This document shows, piece by piece, positions 28,232 through 39,180 of a stretch of 64,000 nucleotides of DNA; position 1 is the first letter of the stretch; each line of letters starts with the position of its first letter. Source of the DNA: Nymphaea colorata (taxonomy: Eukaryota; Streptophyta; Magnoliopsida; Nymphaeales; Nymphaeaceae). Made by a program: the position numbers and the translations under genes. The stretch covers positions 2,645,528 to 2,709,527 of the forward strand of contig NC_045140.1 in the NCBI RefSeq assembly GCF_008831285.2, written 5' to 3'. Below the pieces are notes generated by a model. It ran no database searches. It saw nothing but the letters and a program-made list of their open reading frames with translations, and was not told the DNA's origin.

Positions 28232-31091
28232 GTAATTTTAGAAAATATGAGTATGGAGATATGGCATGATATGTATGTATACTTATATAAACAAAATAAC
28301 ACAAAAAAAAAAAATCAAAATGAAAGCAACATTTGAATAACAAATGATGTAAATAAAAACATCATATGTTAATAAACAATAACTCTAAAAAACAGAATAA
28401 AAACTGAGTTAGAAAAATTAAATAAAGTAAAATTAAGTAGTTTGGATCAGTTTGAAGCTAAAAATACCCAAAGTGTGTCTAAGTACCCACTTTAAATATG
28501 AATATGGCAACACAGGTACATAGACCTTACTAAAGTAACCTATGTGACTTAGGCTCTAACAGATCATAAACTACAAATGTGAAGATGTGGACACAATTGA
28601 TTAATATATTGAAAACTCAAAAATAGAACTCCACCATTTCCAAATATGTGCCTCAAGATCTCCTCTCAAGTTGTGCATGTCTTTGAATCATGCTCCACCA
28701 TCCTTTAGGTAGCGTTTGATGGCTGGAAATATGTTTCCGAAAAGAAGTTTCCAGAATTTTATTTCTGGAATTTGTGAATGGGAAATAAAATTCCATATTT
28801 CCAAAACCACGTTGTGTTTGTTAACTTGGAATTATTTTCTTGGAAACAAATTTCTTCGTTTGATGGCGAAAAGTTAGAATCGGTGGAAATGGTGGGTGCG
28901 GTGGAAAAAGGGAGCGAGGGAGGCAGATGAAGAAGGGAAGGAGGAGGAGGAGGAAGAAGAAGATGTGGCTGGAGGAGGAAAAAGGGAGCGAGGGAGGAAG
29001 AAGGGAGGCAGAGGAAGAAGGGAAGGGGGAAAAAGAGAGCGAGGGAGGAAGAAGGGAGGCAGAGGAAGAAGGGAAGGAGGAAAAAGGGAGCGAGGGAGGA
29101 AGAAGGGAGGCAGAGGAATAAGGGAAGAAGAAAAAAGGGAGCGAGGGAGGAAGAAGGGAGGCAGAGGAATAAGGGAAGAAGGAAAAAGGGAGCGAGAGAG
29201 GAAAAAGGGAGACAGAGGAAGAAGGGAAGGAGGGAGGAGGAAGAAGGGAGGCAGAGGAGGAGGAAGAAGAAGATGTGTCTCTGCAGCCATTCTTTCTCTC
29301 TCTCTCCCCCTTTCCCTTTCCCTCTCCTTCTCCCTCTCTTTGTGCCTGCGATGGAAGGAATTGCCGGGCTCTGAGTGGAGGGAAAGTGTTCTTCCCTCGC
29401 AAACTTGAAACGGGGAAGGAAACTCGCAACCTGCGTGCTCGAGAGGGAGGAACCGAGCATGAGCGTGAAGACGAAGGTGTGAACGTGAAGACGAAAGCGT
29501 GAGCGTGAGGACGAAGCCCCAACAGGCAAAAAAAAAATAGACGAAGGTGTGAACGTGAGGACGAAGCCCCAACGGGCAAAAAAAAAATTTCGAAATATAT
29601 TTCCACCTCTCCAGGTGGAAAGATATTTCCGGAAATTTGTTTCGGTTTCCCATCTCAACGGTAAAAAAAAAATCCATGTTTGATAAACTGGAAATATTTT
29701 AAAAATTTGAAATAAATTTCTTCTGCTACAGTAGAATTCCGGCCCATCAAACGCTACCTTAAGAAACCAAACTATCTGCATGGTCAGTGTTTGAAAATTA
29801 GGTCAATCAACTGAGTTGCCTCACCGGACTCACTCAGTGAATTACAGTCATCAACCTGGTAAGAAAATGAAAACCTGGATATTAACCTGTAGAAAACATG
29901 GAAAACCAGGATATCCACCTGTATCACTTTTGAAAATTTCATGTTGGAAAACCAGCCAAATGTAGTGGCCTCAGTGAGCCTAGGAGTGTGCTAGGTGTAC
30001 CTTTGACGACATACCTAACTTCATGTTAGAGCTAAGGTTTCAGTTCCTAACTCTTAACCATCACATGGGACTTACCATGCAACATTCAGATTACTTCTGA
30101 AGCTACTTAAAGGAATAATTTGTAAGGCTTATCTTAAAATTGCTTGACAAACAGAGAGATGATAACATCTTTCTCTCTTTCTCTCTATACATATGTATAT
30201 GTGTGTGTGTGAAGTTCTTGCTCTTGTTGTATGCCATATGCAGTGACATCAACTACTCCGCTGCATCACTAAGTGATGTATACAGAAGAATACATGGCTG
30301 AACTGAATCAAAGCATTTCTGTCATCGTTCTTTACGAATGCTTATAATTTTCGAACTTGGGATGTCAAATTTAAAAAAATGGTTCTTTAAAATTTTAAAA
30401 TATGGTTCTTTGTGTGTACTCTATGGTGACCCTTTTGAGGACTATTTGGCTAATCATTGACCCTTTACCACCAAGTTGAAGAACATAAAATCATAAAGAC
30501 GAAGCTTTGACTGTATTTAGCAAACCTTTCATGGTTAGCATGTATTGCATGATGAAGTGTAGATTGTTTCATTTTTCTATCTTTTTCTGCATGTAGTAAT
30601 CTTGGTGTTGAAGGCTTCCTGTTTGAATCTTGTTATTTACTGACATTTTCTTCTTGACAGATGAAGAGGTCACAAAGGTTGAGGGTCCAAAAGGTTGTTT
30701 GTCAAGAAACATTACTTTGGAGGAAGCCACTGACACAGTACTGTTCTGCAGCTCGATTGTTCATAGTCTAGCACACAAAGCAGCATCTATTGCCATGGAA
30801 AAGGAGGAGTCTTCACTTTGCCTTGAAGATGCTAGGCCCACCGTTACCATCTTGGGTAATTCTGGTCTTAAGGATGCTAGAAAACCAAGTGTTTCTTCTG
30901 GAAGGCGAACACAACGATTACAGAGACCAAGAACAAAGCAGCGGTCACAAAAAAATGACAGCAGTCCCTTGGTCAAAACCGAAGAAGTAAAAGTTCGGGA
31001 AACAAAAATAGACCATTCTACTGTACCAAACCAGCCGGACAGCATGAAACCTCCAAAGCTTGAGTCTAAGTGCAACTGTTCAGTAATGTAG
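19879..31091 (+). CDS. Large Ser/Pro-rich plant protein with zinc-ribbon-like cysteines and a C-terminal CaaX box
   Basis: Exons are 19879-20071, 20175-20283, 21715-21838, 22155-22892, 23630-25670 and 30661-31091 (TAG at 31089). They total 3636 nt, giving 1211 residues. All five introns are GT..AG and phases agree at each junction. Residues 98-111 read [14 protein letters not shown], the hallmark of an uncharacterised plant family that includes the basic proline-rich (BPP-like) proteins, some reported to be microtubule-associated. Residues 143-388 are Ser, Pro and Arg rich with repeated RPSTP and STPTSRR units, probably disordered and phosphorylated. Residues 389-1068 are acidic and contain Cys556, 559, 576 and 579 (CxxC-16-CxxC), which could bind zinc. 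Exon 6 has a basic stretch ([14 protein letters not shown]) and ends CNCSVM, where CSVM fits a farnesylation CaaX box with a palmitoylatable Cys two residues before. Membrane attachment is inferred. The first ATG after the leader was chosen; it opens [14 protein letters not shown]. Intron 5 is 4990 bp and carries a transposon. Molecular role unknown. Confidence 0.9.
28180..28225. repeat. TA microsatellite in intron 5
   Basis: An uninterrupted AT run of about 46 bases inside the last intron of the Ser/Pro-rich gene. Confidence 0.9.
28905..29275. repeat. 51-bp purine-rich minisatellite inside the intronic element
   Basis: The core GGGAGCGAGGGAGGAAGAAG recurs at 28984, about 29035, 29086, 29137 and 29188, a constant 51-bp step, with a degenerate first copy near 28910. 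All purines are on the plus strand. The unit is 17 codons long, which keeps frames open artificially. Confidence 0.9.
29468..29590. repeat. Short repeat with GACGAAG units and A-tracts
   Basis: GACGAAGGTGTGAACGTGA, CGAAGCCCCAAC and GGGCAAAAAAAAAA occur twice in order within the Harbinger-like element. Confidence 0.8.
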
Positions 31092-33820
31092 TGCGGTGAG
31101 GAGCGGCTGTCTTTCCATTTGATAGAAGAGGGGCATTCTGAGCATGGGTGTATTTACTTGTAATTGTTTTTAACTTACTGGGAGTAAGGCTCCTGCAAGG
31201 CAGATCACGAGCAAGCCCCATGATTTTCATTCCTCATCTATTTGTTGATGAGAGGTAGGGAACATCAATCGGTGTGTTGATGGTGTAATCAATTGTAAAA
31301 TTTGTGGTTCTGGTTTTGATTCGGGGAGAGATCAACAGTCTGTCTCTGTTGCTATTGCTTTGTTATTTTCATTCATGTGAATAGAAGAATGTGAATCATG
31401 ATTTTGACGTGATTCTTTTGCTGAAGCTTCGCTAGGGGATCGTCTCGAACAGAAGCAAGAACCTCAAAACAACATATGTTTGCCAGAATAAAAATCAAGG
31501 GTTCTCTTTCAAATTTATCTGACTTTTAGGACATTGACAAACCCATTCTTAAAGAAATTGTAGTTGTCAATATTCATCCGACTTTCGTATTCTTAAGACA
31601 AAATTCATCAATTTGTTACATTCGGCCATAGTTAATAGCTTACTGTAGTCAATAAACCGGCCTTAAATTGTCCAGAAATATGTTATCTCGGAAGTTATTT
31701 CTCTCATTTAGTATTGTGAGGGTGCTCATGTGATCTCATTGGAAAGGCATACCATCTATCAGCAAACCTAACCTCAAGGTAAAAAATTGAAGTGACTAGA
31801 AGTGTTCAGGTGGGGATGAACATTCAGGAGCCGTTTGGTAGGAAGGATACTCGCAGTTTTGAGCAGATTCGTTGGGCACTCCTTAAATGTTCTTACTACC
31901 AAACGACCCTTTATGACACATAACGTAATAGTGCATATAACAAAAGCCTGATAACTGAAATAAAATATCTGCCGTTTATCATTCTCACATCAGAATAAAG
32001 AGGGGAAGGCCAAGATATATAATCGGGAAATGATATCTTTGCCACTGTAGAGACTGGGCGATCTAGCTTTTTTGGTTTCACTTGCTGCATGCAAAATTTG
32101 TAGTGTAATTTTTTCAAACTTGTTTGCTGTAACAACTACATTTGACATGATCTACAAGAATTTCAAAGCTAGATAGCATAACAATATTCATAATATATTT
32201 GCAAATTTCCATATAATTTGAAGGCCTAGTCATGTTATTATCCACGTAATCTCATACATAATTTAAGTAACAATTCGACATTGAGAATGAGAGTTACATT
32301 TAAACTATCTGCACTTTCGTTGAAGCAACTGATGACAGGCAGCGTGATCAATGAGACTTACATGTAAGTAACTTAGTTAAAAAGTCATTGCGCGTTCAAT
32401 CCGATAGACGGAAAAAGCAATTTAGATTGTTACGATGTCCGAGCTATTAGCTTTTATTAATCTTTTACACGAAATGCAATAACCTTCTTTAAAGTGGAAG
32501 TGAGTACCTATATATTCACATGGTTCTCAAGCGTGATGGTAAAAATCAAAAGACTGAGGAGATGTGTTTGTGTGTGATGTGAAATTGTTTTGTGAAATTT
32601 CTTTGAGAAATTATCTTTTAATTTCTTTCTAAGGGTAAAATAATCTTTTTAAATATATCTTGACATTGTTTATTCATGAATGATATGTTTGTGATCTTTT
32701 TTTTATGAACTCAAGCAAATACCTATAATTTCTTACACATTAAGTAGTTATTTGTAAGTATGACAAAAATTTGTTGAGACCAAATTATACATCTATTTAG
32801 AAATGATAGACCTCTTCGTTTCCACCGATCTTTGGCTCTGTACAGCATTTGCCCACACATTACCCACACCTATGTTTGGAAAAATCTAATAATCCTATAG
32901 TTTAGAGGTAATTATATCATAAGAGAGAAATGAAAAAAAAATATAGAACTTAGATTTGAAAATGAATTTTTTAATAAGCTTCCGTCTTGGAAAGAGAAAC
33001 CTTTACGTATAAGAAACCTACGCCCCTAAAATAAATAATTGGATAGGGAATAGGGATGCTTCTGATTAAAGATTATCTTGCTTTTTTTTTTTAAAAAAAA
33101 AAAACTTTTCCAATTTGACAACTTTAAACTATTTTTTAGAAAAAATATGTTCATTTTTTGAATGGTACGTAAGTGGCAGGAGCGTTTTTTATTATTTCAA
33201 ATTCATACGTGTATTTGTCAAAATTTCACAAGAAAGTTTGGGCCGTTTATTTCTAAAAGATTAATGTGAAGTTATACAAGCTTTGAATCATAAGAACTAC
33301 GAGTCTTCAGGTGCTGATACTTAAAACCGATGTAAAATGTATCAAACAAGACCTGCCCCGTATCCAACCCGGTTGGGATCCATCTCATATTTTCTGCCCA
33401 CTCTGATCCAGTTTCGGTGCCACTGAATAACCGGACCCGGTAGCTGTATCCGGATCCAGATAAGCATATTCCCGGGTTGCCGTTATCCAAGGAGAATTCG
33501 CATATACCCGTCCGTTCTCCAGCCGTTTCGTATATACTTCATTACTTCTTGCTACACATTCGTTAGCTGTAATTCCTAAAAATAAAGCCTGACATCCGCA
33601 TTTGCCATTTGTCATATAGTTTTGCGGGTTACCAAATTTATCCCTTGATTTTCCAATTATTCCAAAAAATTACACCGAAAGGTTTCTTCCCCTTCACATT
33701 TGAGTGCTTCAGCAGTTACCTCAGCATCAACAAAATGATTTAAAAGGCCCATCAAAATGATACCTGTCGCTTCCCTCTTCCTCGATTCCCGCTCTCTCTC
33801 TATCTCTCTCTGTGGCAAAA
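31092..33820. other. Intergenic DNA between the Ser/Pro-rich and TLC genes
   Basis: It begins with the 3' UTR of the preceding gene (no single clear poly(A) signal chosen). No coding exon is evident. Poly(T)/poly(A) runs lie near 33083-33105. A GC-richer patch at 33340-33520 (repeated CCGGATCC and CCCGG motifs) has short open minus-strand frames without recognisable protein content. Confidence 0.4.
31829..31908. mobile_element. 80-bp MITE-like remnant
   Basis: GCCGTTTGGTAGGAAG at the left pairs with CTTACTACCAAACGAC at the right as an imperfect 16-bp inverted repeat. It lies in the 3' flank of the Ser/Pro-rich gene. The target duplication is not clear. Confidence 0.5.
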
Positions 33821-33825
33821 CGCCA

Positions 33826-33833
33826 AAACCCTA
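33826..33833 (+). promoter_or_regulatory. Telo-box AAACCCTA upstream of the TLC gene
   Basis: AAACCCTA lies 33 bp before the start codon at 33866, after a CT-rich stretch (33791-33811). Telo-boxes are frequent near transcription starts of plant translation and growth-related genes; a role here is inference. Confidence 0.45.
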
Positions 33834-33865
33834 GAGAGTGACGGGGGAGGGCGAGTGCAGGGGAG

Positions 33866-34645
33866 ATGGAAATCTTGATCCCTGTCTTTCTGGGTTTCCT
33901 TCTCCTGTACACCTTCTCCTACGGCGTGATTTTCCGGCGACGGAGCAACCTCGCCGTCCGGGCGGAGTCGGCCAGCTGCGTCATCTCGCTCGCTCACGGC
34001 ACCCCGGTTGCCGTCATGGCTGCCCGCTCCCTCCTCCACCACCAGGAACGGCTGCCTTCTTCCTTTGCCGCTGCCAATACACCCTTCCAGAACGAAGTGC
34101 TCGACTTCAGCCTCGCCTACTTCTCCACTGACCTTCTCCACTACGTCCTCTTCCACCCCGACGACGTCCTCTTCATTGCCCACCATCTCGCCACCGGTTT
34201 CGTCCTCGCTACCTGCCGCTACCTCGTCTCTCACGGCGCCTGCGCCGTCCTCGGCCTCCTCCTCCTCGCCGAGGTCACCAGCTTCTGTCAGAACGTCTGG
34301 ACGCTCGCCAGGGCTCGCCGAGGTGAGTCTGCCTTCGCCCGCAAGCTCTGCGATCTCCTCTCTCCTCCGTTCTACGTCTACTATTCCGTCGTCAGGGGGA
34401 TCATCGCCCCGATCTTTACCTACAAAATGGGGGCGTTCTATCTTAGTGGGAAGGCCGACGGCGTGATCCCTCGGTGGTTATGTTGGTCTTGGATGATTGT
34501 TGTGGTCACGGCCATTGCGGTGAGCATCTTGTGGATATCTAATCTCTGGGCGGAACTGTATCAAAAGAGGGTTTCCAGGTTGAAATTGGAGGCCTGTGTT
34601 TCTGATTCACGTTCTGAGTTGGAATCGGTGAAGAAGGTTAGGTAA
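33866..34645 (+). CDS. TLC domain-containing multi-pass membrane protein
   Basis: A single exon of 259 residues with no intron signal. The TLC (TRAM/LAG1/CLN8) fold is indicated by STDLLHYVLFHPDD (87-100) followed by FIAHHLATGF (103-112), with the paired His106-His107 and preceding Asp residues typical of the family. Hydrophobic segments lie at about 3-21, 38-57, 101-118, 122-142, 165-182 and 205-226. The tail from 229 is charged and probably cytosolic. TLC proteins sit in the ER or Golgi and handle or sense lipids. This short form is closest to the TLCD-type plant proteins, not to ceramide synthases, which are longer; no ceramide synthase activity should be assumed. Coding DNA is very GC-rich in the first 500 bp against an AT-rich background, as in many plant single-exon genes. 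The start ATG is the first in frame, 33 bp after the telo-box. Confidence 0.9.
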   Translation: MEILIPVFLGFLLLYTFSYGVIFRRRSNLAVRAESASCVISLAHGTPVAVMAARSLLHHQERLPSSFAAANTPFQNEVLDFSLAYFSTDLLHYVLFHPDDVLFIAHHLATGFVLATCRYLVSHGACAVLGLLLLAEVTSFCQNVWTLARARRGESAFARKLCDLLSPPFYVYYSVVRGIIAPIFTYKMGAFYLSGKADGVIPRWLCWSWMIVVVTAIAVSILWISNLWAELYQKRVSRLKLEACVSDSRSELESVKKVR

Positions 34646-36930
34646 GAGGATACAGCATAAACGATTTTGGGGAAGAGAAAAAGCAGTCGTTTGCATAAAA
34701 GAATTGGATTTGGAGGTCATCGGGAAGAGGGGGTATCAACGAACTGCAATGAGAAAAAAAAACCTGATCTTTTTCTTAAAAAAAAAAAAACTTGAGGGTG
34801 GGGGGATTCTGATTTCTCCGGTGGCAGGAGGATCGTGATTTGCAGCTGCAGTGGGCAATTGCTAGTTTCGCCGCTATTTGCGTAAATAATAATAAAATAT
34901 ATTGTTCAATTGGTAGATGGTTTAGTGTTTATATGATACAAGGAAGAACGGCCACAATCTTTAATGGCTGAAATGGTGCAGTATGGATTGAGGGTACAGT
35001 CCTTAGAATGGAGCTTAATTGGTGCTGTTAGAAGTGTGAAAATAAAGAGATTCACATTTTATATGTTCAATTACTTCCAAAAGGATGCATTTGGTTCTCT
35101 CTATCTCTATCTGTCGCTAGCACATATCTTCACGGCGCCATATGACGTGAAATTCTGCTTTATACATTTGGGAGTGTAAAGTTTTTTAACCTTCAGTTGA
35201 ATAAATTTGCGTTTAGTAGTGTCTCTTCTTTCGGAGCACATTCCTGCTCTGCGATATGTTCCAAGCTTCTTAGTCTTCGTTCTGCACTATGATCTGAATT
35301 CTGAAAATTCTTTGACCTCAAACTGACTGAATTTATCATTCGTGTGGTACATCTTTAAAATTTTTGCTATTGTTTTTCCTTTCATCTTGTCCTTCTCTCT
35401 TTTAGATTTTTTTGTTTCGCTTGCATTTCTTGTCACCTTTTTCTTCCCACTTGAGTCGAGACTTTCACAAAACAAGAACAATGCACTTGCGGAAGATGAT
35501 TTCGCTATCTCACTAGAGGTCCACATCATTATCCCCACCCTTAACATTTTTGATTTGAATCTTTCTGTGATCTGAACAATGAAACGGAATGAAACTTGAT
35601 TTTGATAGGCTGACTTCGAAAGCCCAAAACTTCTCAAATTCTCCAAGAACCACCATTATTTCTTCCAAAGATCTTTGAAATTAAAGGGGAGGGGTCATAT
35701 GCAAATAGAATGTGATTCCAACTAAAACATGTACCAAAATAATTCTTCTTTCCTCTTCTACAACGAAGATTTGGCCAGGCAACTGATCCATTAAAGCAAG
35801 AACAGACCAGGAAACACTGAATCTCCCGAGAAGCATACTAAGATAACTAGGTCACTATGAAAGGGGCAGTTGGCATACATTCCGACAAATTAACAGCAAT
35901 GGACGTTCGTTCAAAATATAGACCAAAAAAAGATCGAAGTGTCCTAAAAAAATTTGTAGTTTACACTTCACACGACAGTGAGCCTTCTTTAAATTTGTTC
36001 TATTAAACTAGATATCTTCTTACTCCCTCTTGTTGAATCCACCAATTTACGGGATAAGTAAACTATCTTGTGAGAGATTGCCCTTTGAAGGGTTTCATAG
36101 CAAGTGAAAGGATGACAGCCCCGAATTTTAACACTGTTTGTGGGATGTGTGGACGATGCTGGGCAAACTACGTTTTCTTCCTGGTGGCCACCCTTGAAAA
36201 CATCAGCCTGTAAATATCATAACATCTCGTCTGATTGGATTTAAATAAATATTGGATCAGATTCAGGTTTGAATTTAGATGGAGTTTAGTTTTAAATAAA
36301 CATCTTATACATCCAATATCCACAGATTCTGAAAGTTGCAGATATGGTGCAGTTTAGAAGACTGGATTCAGGTTCGAATATGAATCTAGAAATCAGATTT
36401 AGATTGGACGGCTTTTGGATTCACACCGATATTGGATAGTATTTTCATTCATATCAAATCTAAATTTGAGTTGTGAATATCCAAAAAATCGAATATGATA
36501 ACATTCACTGGAATCTGATCTATTGACAACCCTAATTACAAAAAAAAAACTTAAGTCACTAGCTGATTACTCCATACTTTGGCTGGAATCTGATCTATTG
36601 ACAACCTTGATCACTCTGCCTTTATTAAAAACAAAACTGGAAGATATTTAACCCTTCTGTTTTTATTAAAAGAAAATTGGAAGATATTTACAGCAAAAAA
36701 AAAAAAAAAAAAATCAAATGGGGGTCATATTTTCTGACCCTGCCTTCAAAAAAAAGAAGACAGAATGTGTATATGGATTTGGATGAGTCCAGCTCCCTGC
36801 TGTACGTCCAGTTAACAAGAGAGAAACCCAGAAAATTATGGAGTGCTAGGTTCAAAATTTTAAATTTTTAAGGGGCATTATATGCAATGAGAAAAATTAC
36901 TTTAAAATATCAATTTAAAAAGGAGAAGTT
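34646..36930. other. 3' flank of the TLC gene and gene-free AT-rich DNA
   Basis: The 3' UTR is probably within the first few hundred bases. No further exon is recognised. The 36225-36545 part is rich in GATTCAGGTT and GAATCTGATC variants and resembles 3819-4345. Confidence 0.45.
36508..36690. repeat. Two adjacent short tandem duplications
   Basis: CTGGAATCTGATCTATTGAC occurs at 36508 and 36583 (75-bp step). Just after, TTATTAAAA...TGGAAGATATTTA occurs twice about 41 bp apart (36622 and 36663). Confidence 0.8.
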
Positions 36931-36980
36931 TTTTGAGGTTTGTGTGGGCAATTGCCTACACGTCACCCCTGCCCTTGCAG

Positions 36981-37201
36981 TTAACGTCTATAGCATGCCA
37001 GCCTCTCCTGCAAAAAAGTTTGTTTTGCTGGATCCTCCCTTACGTTCCGTTCTTTACATTTCTGCACAATTCTCCATTACTTACTATGAGAATGGTGCCT
37101 CCTCCTCGTTGAAAGTTCTTTGCGCCGTTGAGGTGGTTGATTCTGAACCTGAGATTGCTTCTTTGCTCACTAAGCAACTCGATGATGTGCAGAATCCAAA
37201 G
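36981..37201 (+). other. Exon-like block of an unrecognised protein
   Basis: A CCCTTGCAG acceptor is followed by 221 bases with an uninterrupted frame, ending CCAAAG before GTCGG. The translation (AKKFVLLDPPLRSVLYI, then VEVVDSEPEIASLLTKQLDD) has normal amino-acid composition and clear departure from the AT-rich flank. I do not recognise the family and no partner exon is convincing, so it may be a gene relic or a captured exon. Confidence 0.3.
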
Positions 37202-37422
37202 GTCGGATAAAGGGTCTTTGTTTCAGATGGTTGGTTTGGGACACTGGTGTGCAGCCCCTTGTCAGTTAGTTTTTTTTCAGACTGATGCGGCATCAGAATC
37301 CGTAGGTGGAAATAGTGAAGCCAAAGTGTGAGGAGGGATCGTTGGAGCAGTTATACTATACACTAAATGCTACTAGTGCTTCAATATCAACCAACAAAGG
37401 TCTTTCGACGAGACCCATGAGC

Positions 37423-37470
37423 TGAAAAGTATTGTATTATATCATATGAAAAGTATTGTATTATATCATA
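37423..37470. repeat. 24-bp perfect tandem duplication
   Basis: The unit TGAAAAGTATTGTATTATAT plus CATA occurs twice without change. Confidence 0.9.
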
Positions 37471-38693
37471 TAAGTAGAAGTATCTCGGGAATCCATGAGA
37501 GAAGTAGAAAGAACTATTCTATAATAGGAGAGTCGGCCGGGGGATGAGGAAGGGATTGGGACCCTCCGGAACGAGTGGGATTGGATGAAGATGGTGGGAA
37601 TGAAGATGGTAAGATGGTCGATTTTTTTTTCTTATGGAAGGAAGATCAAGAAACAAATCGTTATGGCAGTGGATGTCTCGGTGGATTTCTGCTTCGATAG
37701 ACGTGGGCGGTTTCCGTTGCTTCGTCAACTCCGCGTTGCGGCTTTTCAGAAAGATGAAGGGACAGAGGTTAAACATTCCCCATCCCATTGGGGGCGGAAA
37801 ACGAATCCCAAGACTGTCATCGCAAAACCATGCTGTCCATTTCTAGTCTTCACCATGGAAGCAATACCTACCCTGCCTGCCTTGACCAAGAGCTGACATG
37901 GACGTTAGTCCATATGCCTCGTCAGTCGTCCCGCACTCAATCGCCCCAACGAGCTACAATCTCCAACCAGGTATGGACTGCGACTCTATCCTCTTCTCCC
38001 CGTTTACAGTTTAAGTGGTAGTCTCTGCACCATAGCCACGCACCCTTTTCCTCCTTCCCCATGGATTCCCTTTGGTCATGTCTCTTCCTGTTTATTAATT
38101 TCCACATGTACCAAATGGTCACATGGAATATGCTTTTCCAGCACTTTCTAGCAGTCTGCAGAGCATCTTTCTGCTACACCACTGCGTCGCTTCCTGAGGT
38201 TTAGAACCTTTCATCTTACGGCGGCCAAAATTTCTCGCAGCTTTGTGGCCTTCTCTGTATTTGAGGAACATCTGATCACTATCCTCATTAGCTTGCTTAC
38301 ACATGACGGTAAGGGTTCCTCTCCTCCTTGATATTCAGACAAATCGCCGATTTGCAAAGGCAGACCCAGCTATGTATCCTGCTGCCCTCCTCTTTCCAAA
38401 CCCTCTCCTCTTTTAAGTCTGGCCACTTCCATCTCCTCCATATTAAAACATGTCATATCATATCATAGAGCTCTTGGCTCCTTCACTTTGAGCCCCCACG
38501 TAGGATTTACCAAGTTAATAGGTAATTGAACTTAGAGAATTGTTGATTTTGTTGGAGAACGTGTGCTGAAGGCTTCAGTGGTTGTGACCCTTCATTCCAA
38601 AACTTCTTGTCCATGCACCTCTTTATTTCGCGCCCAGAGTGGTTTCAACAGTTGAATTTTTTTTGAGGATCAGTCCCTGCTCACCTTCAATGT
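37471..38693. other. GC-richer stretch with no resolved gene
   Basis: Both strands have open frames of 60 to 100 codons (for example 37585-37896 plus and 38119-38304 minus), but none matches a known family or links by splice signals. It lies directly 3' of the VHA-D relic and may share its origin. Confidence 0.3.
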
Positions 38694-39180
38694 TTAGCAC
38701 CTGTGTTCGTCTTTATCCTTCTCCACTGCCAGAAGATTGTGCGCGGCATTGATTGAGATCCCCTTCTTGAGAGAAATCTTCTCCGCCTCATGCTCCTCTG
38801 CGTACTGCTTGGCCGCTAGCATTTGCCGCTCGATTTCCCTCTTCTTGTACCCCTGAATCTTCTCAAGCCGAAAGAAACCCTCATCGTGCTCACCCTCGAT
38901 GTAATTGATTGTGTTCTCGAGCGCGTTGATCCTCCGATTCGTCGTTTTTATCGCCTCATCGATCGTCAGGAACGACGTCTGCAGAGAAGCGAGCTCGACT
39001 GGGACGTCGATGGCCTTGATGTAGGCTGTGCGGCAGAGCTGGATCTGCTGCCCGCCCCTCCGCTAGCCCGATCATATCATTCTTGGTCTCGCCGTCGCTG
39101 AAGTACTCGAACCGCGGGAGCTTGACGCCGGCGACGTTCTTCTGACGGGATCGGACGTTCTCGAGGACGACGTGCTTGAC
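38694..39180 (-). pseudogene. VHA-D: V-type H+-ATPase subunit D pseudogene, 5'-truncated
   Basis: On the minus strand the sequence reads VLENV, KLPRFEYFSDGETKND, GLA, then after a one-base frameshift near 39055-39068 IKAIDVPVELASLQTSFLTI, RINALENTINYIEGE, GFFRLEKIQGYKKREIERQM, AAKQYAEEHEAEKISL and a stop at 38694-38696. This is the central stalk (rotor) subunit D of the vacuolar proton pump. The copy lacks the N-terminal third and has internal deletions after VLENV, between the two LEN motifs and after GEHDE. No introns are seen; plant VHA-D genes are, to my knowledge, also simple in structure, so retroposition is not proven. The GC-rich base content is that of the parent gene. Confidence 0.9.

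Larger units (their letters stand above)
28708..29758. mobile_element. Non-autonomous PIF/Harbinger-like element in intron 5
   Basis: Both ends carry GGTAGCGTTTGATGG as a 15-bp terminal inverted repeat, flanked by TTA on each side (28705-28707 and 29759-29761). A 3-bp TTA duplication is characteristic of PIF/Harbinger insertions. Subterminal GGAAATAT and TTTCC motifs are repeated in inverse order near both ends. The 1051-bp interior encodes no transposase; it holds a 51-bp minisatellite and a shorter 29460-29590 repeat. The open frames through it are low-complexity Glu/Arg/Gly or Ser/Phe/Pro strings and are not genes. Confidence 0.8.

Noticed and set aside
28759-29781. Long open frames on both strands (up to 340 codons) around the GA-rich minisatellite
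   Set aside because: They come from a 51-bp repeat (a multiple of three) and purine bias inside a transposon; translations are low-complexity strings with no domain.
33800-34234. Minus-strand 144-codon frame opposite the TLC gene
   Set aside because: It is a mirror of the GC-rich TLC coding strand; the plus frame has clear TLC motifs and membrane segments.
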